Origin: Deltaproteobacteria bacterium
GTDB taxonomy: Bacteria; Myxococcota_A; Polyangia; HGW-17; SLPX01
NCBI GenBank assembly: GCA_011390535.1
Contig: JAABSF010000063.1
Coordinates: forward strand, 1 to 9,869
Direction: 5' to 3'
DNA length: 9,869 bases
Shown here piece by piece: positions 6,780 through 9,869 of the stretch. The position numbers and the translations under genes are program-made. Below the pieces are notes generated by a model. It had not been told where the DNA came from. It saw only the letters and a list, made by a program, of their open reading frames with translations, and ran no database searches. Numbering within the stretch: position 1 is the stretch's first letter; the number at the start of each line of letters is the position of its first letter.

Positions 6780-7002
6780 AAAGAAAATATGAGGGGAACA
6801 GCTTTGTTTTAACATCTTGATATAGATACAAGCTACTGTTTCTAGTCCTGCGAAGACCTCATCCCAGCCGATCCACCATTTACTCTATTCCTCTTCTATC
6901 AGCTATGCTGAACAGAACTTGGGAAAGGGTAAACACTCTTGCGACATCACCAACTGAATCATCACAATTTAAAAAAACGGCGTACTTGTACGCAAGAGGT
7001 TT

Positions 7003-7031
7003 TTGCGCTGATTTAGTTTAACGTGTATTAT
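7003..7031 (+). promoter_or_regulatory. Possible promoter for the CNMP-domain gene
   Basis: TTGCGC (7003-7008, 3 of 6 to the -35 consensus) and TATTAT (7026-7031, 5 of 6 to the -10) are spaced by exactly 17 bases. The -35 overlaps the right arm of a small hairpin. A start near 7038 would give a leader of about 95 bases that includes both downstream hairpins. Confidence 0.35.
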
Positions 7032-7073
7032 TCAACAAGTTATTAAAAGGTGTCGAAAGATCAACCTGCCGGG

Positions 7074-7100
7074 AACCCTATGAGACTTGGCTCTCGGGTT
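7074..7100 (+). promoter_or_regulatory. Leader hairpin with bulge
   Basis: AACCC (7074-7078) and GAGA (7082-7085) pair with TCTC (7092-7095) and GGGTT (7096-7100), giving a nine-pair stem with a TAT bulge on the 5' side and a six-base loop CTTGGC. It ends 20 bases before the ribosome binding site. No T-run follows, so a terminator is unlikely; an RNA-level control element is possible. Confidence 0.35.
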
Positions 7101-7120
7101 TAGATGAATGCCTTTTGCAC

Positions 7121-7133
7121 GGAGGAAATCTCC
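7121..7133 (+). promoter_or_regulatory. Ribosome binding site deciding the CNMP-domain gene start
   Basis: GGAGG (7121-7125) is eight bases before ATG 7134, whereas ATG 7104 in the same frame has no site. GGAG (7121-7124) is complementary to CTCC (7130-7133) across five bases, so the site could be partly masked by a four-pair hairpin that abuts the start codon. Confidence 0.5.
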
Positions 7134-7637
7134 ATGGTGGAAAAAAACAAAGGCCGACCAGCAGAAGCTGAAGTCGACCCAATCACTGCATTATCCGGTG
7201 TCTCTTTATTTGCAGACATGACGCGGATCCATATAAGACGACTGGCTGAAATAGGAAGCTACGAAACCTATAAACCCAACGAATCCATCTTCTCCGAAGG
7301 TGATAGCGGGGAAAAGTTCTATGTGCTTCTTGGCGGGGCCGTACGCATAAGCCGCTCGGTATCCGGGATGGGTGAAGAAGCGTTGGCCATACTGAAAACA
7401 GGCAACCACTTCGGCGAGATGTCCCTCATAGACAACAGCCCTCGCTCAGCCGACGCAAAGTGTCACAAGAAATGCACCTTGTTTGTAATCTCAAAAAGCG
7501 ATCTAGAAGACCTTCTCTTCATTGATCGAGATTTGGCCTACGAACTTTTATGGAGCTTTGTTAGAACCCTGACAAAGCGTCTCAGACAAACAAACGACAA
7601 GATGACCTTTTTGACCTTTGCAGGAAAATTCGGCTAA
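7134..7637 (+). CDS. Stand-alone cyclic-nucleotide-binding domain protein
   Basis: Nearly all of this 167-residue protein is one CRP-type cyclic nucleotide-binding domain. It starts ALSGVSLFADM (19-29), continues through a beta-roll (GEKFYVLLGGAVRIS, 59-73) and reaches the phosphate-binding cassette FGEMSLIDNSPRSA (93-106). The cassette keeps the Gly-Glu pair and Arg104, the residues that hold the ribose and the cyclic phosphate, so it probably binds cAMP or cGMP. A helix follows (about 122-157). There is no helix-turn-helix, kinase, cyclase or membrane segment, so it is not itself a CRP-like transcription factor and likely acts by binding a partner. The start is set by GGAGG; the frame also allows ATG 7104. 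It stands alone, with the convergent lipoprotein gene only 19 bases beyond its stop. Cytoplasmic; partner unknown. Confidence 0.9.
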   Translation: MVEKNKGRPAEAEVDPITALSGVSLFADMTRIHIRRLAEIGSYETYKPNESIFSEGDSGEKFYVLLGGAVRISRSVSGMGEEALAILKTGNHFGEMSLIDNSPRSADAKCHKKCTLFVISKSDLEDLLFIDRDLAYELLWSFVRTLTKRLRQTNDKMTFLTFAGKFG

Positions 7638-7656
7638 AACCATCTCAAAAAAATGC

Positions 7657-8802
7657 TCACTCTCCGCTCAAACTCAGCACGAGCTGGACTCCGTCGGATG
7701 AAGAAGACATCTGCGCAGAGATGGTTTTCCCGCCTTTAGTGAACAGCAAAAAACGCCCTTCATCAGCCGACAGCCCCAAGCCCTTGGGCACATCCATAGG
7801 TTTCCACCCTTTTTGTCTCAAAACCTTCCGCACCTCTCCCACTAGAGCGTCCATATCCTTACGTTCTGTATAAAAACCTCTCTGTATATTCACGAGGGGA
7901 TCAGGCTCAGATGACAGATCCCTCCAATCCCCAGGTAACTTAACACGCAACTCAGGCGGCCATGAGATCTTTTCAGGGGTATCTCTCGTCCGGGGTCGGG
8001 TTAAAGCCTCGCTCTTGCCCATCTCCTTATCTTCTTCTCTGCCTTTTTTCTCTTCATCTCCCTGTTCGTCCCCTCCTCTCTCTCTCGTAAACTCCGAAGC
8101 ATCCATCACAACCCGAACATTGGTTGAGCTATCTCCTTTGCTCTTGAAGAAAACTCTCAGCTTCCGGTCTTCCTTTTTGGCCGACAACTCTCCTTTCTCT
8201 CCAACTTCCGGCTGCCACCCTTTTTCTTCTATAGCTGCTTTCAACAATGATTTCGCTTTCTCCAGGGAACAACCACAACGCCCACGGAGCTCTACATCAT
8301 CCCCTGAAGCCGCAAAAACCCTCCCATCCCACCGAATTTCTTTGGGAAGTGGGATATCTTCGGGCATAGGAGGCCCCTTAAACACCTTGGCGTCCTCCTT
8401 CAACTGACGCTTTAAAAGCTTTACTTCAACAGACCCTCCCGTTTTTTTAAACTCAACCTGCAGATGCTCCAAACCCCTTATTCCAACAAGTTTTGCAGTA
8501 TTAGCTCGTTGGAGATCTTCTACAAGATCGAACCCCATGGAAACCAGCTTCTTCCTGTAATAAACAATGGTCTGGAGAGGGGAATGATTCACACTGAGTT
8601 GAATCTCAAGATGATTTTTTTCATCTTTCACAACCCGCATACTCTTCGTGCGGGGATGGATGGGGACGCCTTTCACATCGGACGGTATCTTTTCTTTTTT
8701 CTTCTCCTTACAAGCTGAAAAGGAAACAAGAACAAAAAAGAGGGAAAAACCCACTCTTAAAACAAGGCCATCAAATGTCTTTGTCGCCACCTTCATAATC
8801 AT
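7657..8802 (-). CDS. Lipoprotein with three related domains, unknown function
   Basis: I do not recognise this 381-residue family. Residues 1-30 are a lipoprotein signal, VLVSFSAC with Cys31, followed by the charged KEKKKEK. The rest reads as three copies of one domain of about 85-100 residues (about 45-130, 147-234 and 279-380). Each has a proline-containing opening (PIHPRT, PLPKEI, WPPELR), a helix of the type L..V..YYRKKL ending in a G-F or G-W turn (MGFDLV, KGWQPE, KGWKPM), and then short strands such as LQVEFKKTGGSVEV, LRVFFKSKG and FLLFTKGG. A charged linker (about 237-278, rich in E/K/R/G) separates domains 2 and 3. ATG 8802 has AGGA seven bases upstream and overlaps the end of gyrA by 32 bases, so coupled expression is likely. 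The three-repeat reading is my own comparison by eye. Probably a periplasmic or outer-membrane lipoprotein. Confidence 0.82.
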   Translation of the reverse strand: MIMKVATKTFDGLVLRVGFSLFFVLVSFSACKEKKKEKIPSDVKGVPIHPRTKSMRVVKDEKNHLEIQLSVNHSPLQTIVYYRKKLVSMGFDLVEDLQRANTAKLVGIRGLEHLQVEFKKTGGSVEVKLLKRQLKEDAKVFKGPPMPEDIPLPKEIRWDGRVFAASGDDVELRGRCGCSLEKAKSLLKAAIEEKGWQPEVGEKGELSAKKEDRKLRVFFKSKGDSSTNVRVVMDASEFTRERGGDEQGDEEKKGREEDKEMGKSEALTRPRTRDTPEKISWPPELRVKLPGDWRDLSSEPDPLVNIQRGFYTERKDMDALVGEVRKVLRQKGWKPMDVPKGLGLSADEGRFLLFTKGGKTISAQMSSSSDGVQLVLSLSGE

Positions 8803-9869
8803 CTTCGTTTCCTGTCATTTCGCGCTCATCTTCCCCATTAACCTCGCCCTCTTCCTCGCTCTCTTCCTCGCCCTCTTCCTCGCCCTCTTCCTCGCTCTCT
8901 TCCTCACTAGCATCCTCACTCACCCCTTCACTATCTTCTTTTTGCTCTTCCTCGACAGCTCCTTTGTGCGCCGACCCATCTCCCAAGCTACCCTCATCTG
9001 TATCGTTGATGCTATCGACGCCTTCATGTTCATCTTCGGAGTCTTCGCCGTTCTCATCTTCCGGAATCCTAGCCACGACCATCACCGACTCGTCTTCGAG
9101 GAGACGAACTAATACAACCCCTGTGGTGACACGACCTCTGACAGAGATCCCGGAGACAGGTGTCCGAATAACAGTCCCACGATTTGTCACCAACATTACA
9201 TCATCAGTGGAATCAACAATCCTTAAAGATAAGACCCCTCCATCACGCTTCTTTAACCGAGCTGTAAGAACCCCCATGCCTCCACGGTTCTGAGTCGGAT
9301 ACTCGGATATAGGAGTCAGCTTACCGTAACCTTGCTCAGTTACAGTGAAAGCAAGCGCGTCGGATTCAGGTTCGAGGGTGCTCATGCTCACCACCTCATC
9401 CCCGGGTTTCAGTTTGATCCCTTTCACGCCACGGCTCACTCGACCGAGTGGACGAGCCTGTTCCTCTGCAAACCGGATCGCTTGCCCAAGCTTTGTGCCC
9501 AACAAAACATCCATAGAGCCGTTGGTGATTTTTGCATCGATCAGAGAGTCCCCATCATCCAACACCAATGCGCGGATCCCTGTGGCCCGAATATTGGCAT
9601 ACGCCATGAGCTCTGTCTTCTTTACTATTCCGCGGCTGGTAGCAGACAGAACAAACAAGTCACCCGCAAACTCATCTACCGGCAACATCTGAACGACTTT
9701 TTCGCCCTCTTGAAGATCAATAACGTTGACCAACGGCCTGCCGCGGGAATGCGGTGCACCTTTGGGAAACTGATAAACTTTGACACTAAAAACCCGCCCG
9801 GAGTCAGTGAAAAGCAAAACATGAGAGAGCGCCGAAGCAACAAAAGTCATGGTTATTTCATCTTCGGCC
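8771..9869 (-). CDS. gyrA: DNA gyrase subunit A, C-terminal domain (5' end off the window)
   Basis: GyrA cuts and rejoins DNA with GyrB to introduce negative supercoils; its C-terminal pinwheel wraps DNA. Only the pinwheel and tail are here. The frame is open through base 9869 (ATG 9850 is internal, preceded by AEDEIT). Five blades can be read: FVASALSHVLLFTDSGRV with GRPLVNVIDL; FVLSATSRGIVKKTEL with NIRATGIRALVL; LLGTKLGQAIRFAEEQARPLG with GVKGIKL; the blade with SEYPTQNRGGMGV; and VMLVTNRGTVIRTPV. The first blade, where the main GyrA box would be, lies off the edge, as does the catalytic tyrosine. After IPE comes a 97-residue tail, 48 of them Asp or Glu and only four Lys or Arg, much longer than the short acidic tail of E. 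coli GyrA. The last 32 bases overlap the downstream lipoprotein gene. Gene identity is strong; GyrA rather than ParC is supported by the pinwheel wording and completeness. Confidence 0.9.
   Translation of the reverse strand, partial: AEDEITMTFVASALSHVLLFTDSGRVFSVKVYQFPKGAPHSRGRPLVNVIDLQEGEKVVQMLPVDEFAGDLFVLSATSRGIVKKTELMAYANIRATGIRALVLDDGDSLIDAKITNGSMDVLLGTKLGQAIRFAEEQARPLGRVSRGVKGIKLKPGDEVVSMSTLEPESDALAFTVTEQGYGKLTPISEYPTQNRGGMGVLTARLKKRDGGVLSLRIVDSTDDVMLVTNRGTVIRTPVSGISVRGRVTTGVVLVRLLEDESVMVVARIPEDENGEDSEDEHEGVDSINDTDEGSLGDGSAHKGAVEEEQKEDSEGVSEDASEEESEEEGEEEGEEESEEEGEVNGEDEREMTGNEDDYEGGDKDI
8843..8902 (-). repeat. 12-bp tandem repeat coding for the GyrA acidic tail
   Basis: Five consecutive 12-base units (plus strand CTCGCCCTCTTC or CTCGCTCTCTTC) cover this stretch, followed by degenerate copies to about 8914. 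In the gyrA frame they encode EEEG and EEES blocks. The unit is a multiple of three, so changes in copy number would leave the frame intact and lengthen or shorten the acidic tail. Confidence 0.75.

Larger units (their letters stand above)
6780..7133 (+). other. Intergenic leader region ahead of the CNMP-domain gene
   Basis: These 354 bases contain no supported gene. The first 180 bases show nothing I can name, and no good terminator follows the lipoprotein gene. The second half holds two overlapping, mutually exclusive small hairpins: GCGTAC/GTACGC (6980-6993) and CGCAA/TTGCG (6991-7007). It also holds a possible promoter (7003-7031), a bulged hairpin (7074-7100) and a ribosome site within a small hairpin (7121-7133). 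Confidence 0.5.

Noticed and set aside
6526..6815. Acidic plus-strand and Ser-rich minus-strand frames over the Arg-rich lipoprotein gene
   Set aside because: They are by-products of the purine-rich arginine codons; neither has a ribosome site or family resemblance.
6316..6820. Exact 11-bp direct repeat TAACATCTTGA at 6316-6326 and 6810-6820 flanking the lipoprotein gene, like a target-site duplication
   Set aside because: Several 11-bp matches are expected by chance in a window this long, and there are no inverted terminal repeats or transposase.
8648..9112. Plus-strand open frame with repeated LALF blocks that looks like a hydrophobic membrane protein
   Set aside because: It is the antisense of the 12-bp repeats coding the GyrA acidic tail. 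The gyrA frame matches a known family across its length, so the hydrophobic pattern is a mirror image.

Overview
The window looks like ordinary chromosome of a Gram-negative bacterium, most likely a deltaproteobacterium-like lineage (Myxococcota or a relative). The grounds are the Ffh N-terminal region, which carries the longer N/G linker I associate with myxobacterial Ffh, a gyrase A with a complete C-terminal pinwheel, several predicted lipoproteins, and a TPR + FHA gene pair. Base composition is moderate (by eye somewhat under 50% GC), lower than in cultured myxobacteria, so a close relative cannot be named. I see no tRNA, rRNA, CRISPR array, insertion sequence, prophage or integrase.

Layout, left to right. 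(1) 1-270, minus: the N-terminus of a secreted protein with a CBM9-like start, running off the left edge, with its own promoter at 323-352. (2) 271-576: a divergent intergenic region with palindromes and an 11-bp tandem repeat ahead of ffh. (3) 577-2202, plus: ffh, the SRP GTPase, with an unusual insertion in its M domain and a lysine-rich tail. (4) 2223-6242, minus: a four-gene run, transcribed GT2 glycosyltransferase -> TPR protein -> double-FHA protein -> acidic tail-anchored protein. The last three are tightly spaced (ATGA overlap, then a 7-nt gap). (5) 6342-6779, plus: a small Tyr/Arg-rich lipoprotein with an extended -10 promoter. (6) 6780-7133: a leader region with hairpins. (7) 7134-7637, plus: a stand-alone cyclic-nucleotide-binding domain. 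(8) 7657-9869, minus: the C-terminal part of gyrA, running off the right edge, followed by an overlapping lipoprotein gene with three related domains.

How the genes fit together. ffh (protein targeting) and gyrA (supercoiling) are housekeeping anchors. The accessory genes are mostly envelope or signalling genes: three predicted lipoproteins or exported proteins, a TPR scaffold, an FHA phosphothreonine reader, a tail-anchored acidic protein and a CNMP sensor without an output domain. The best candidate for an undescribed system is the TPR/double-FHA/tail-anchored module. It looks like a membrane-associated phospho-signalling or assembly scaffold, but nothing in the sequence states its function.
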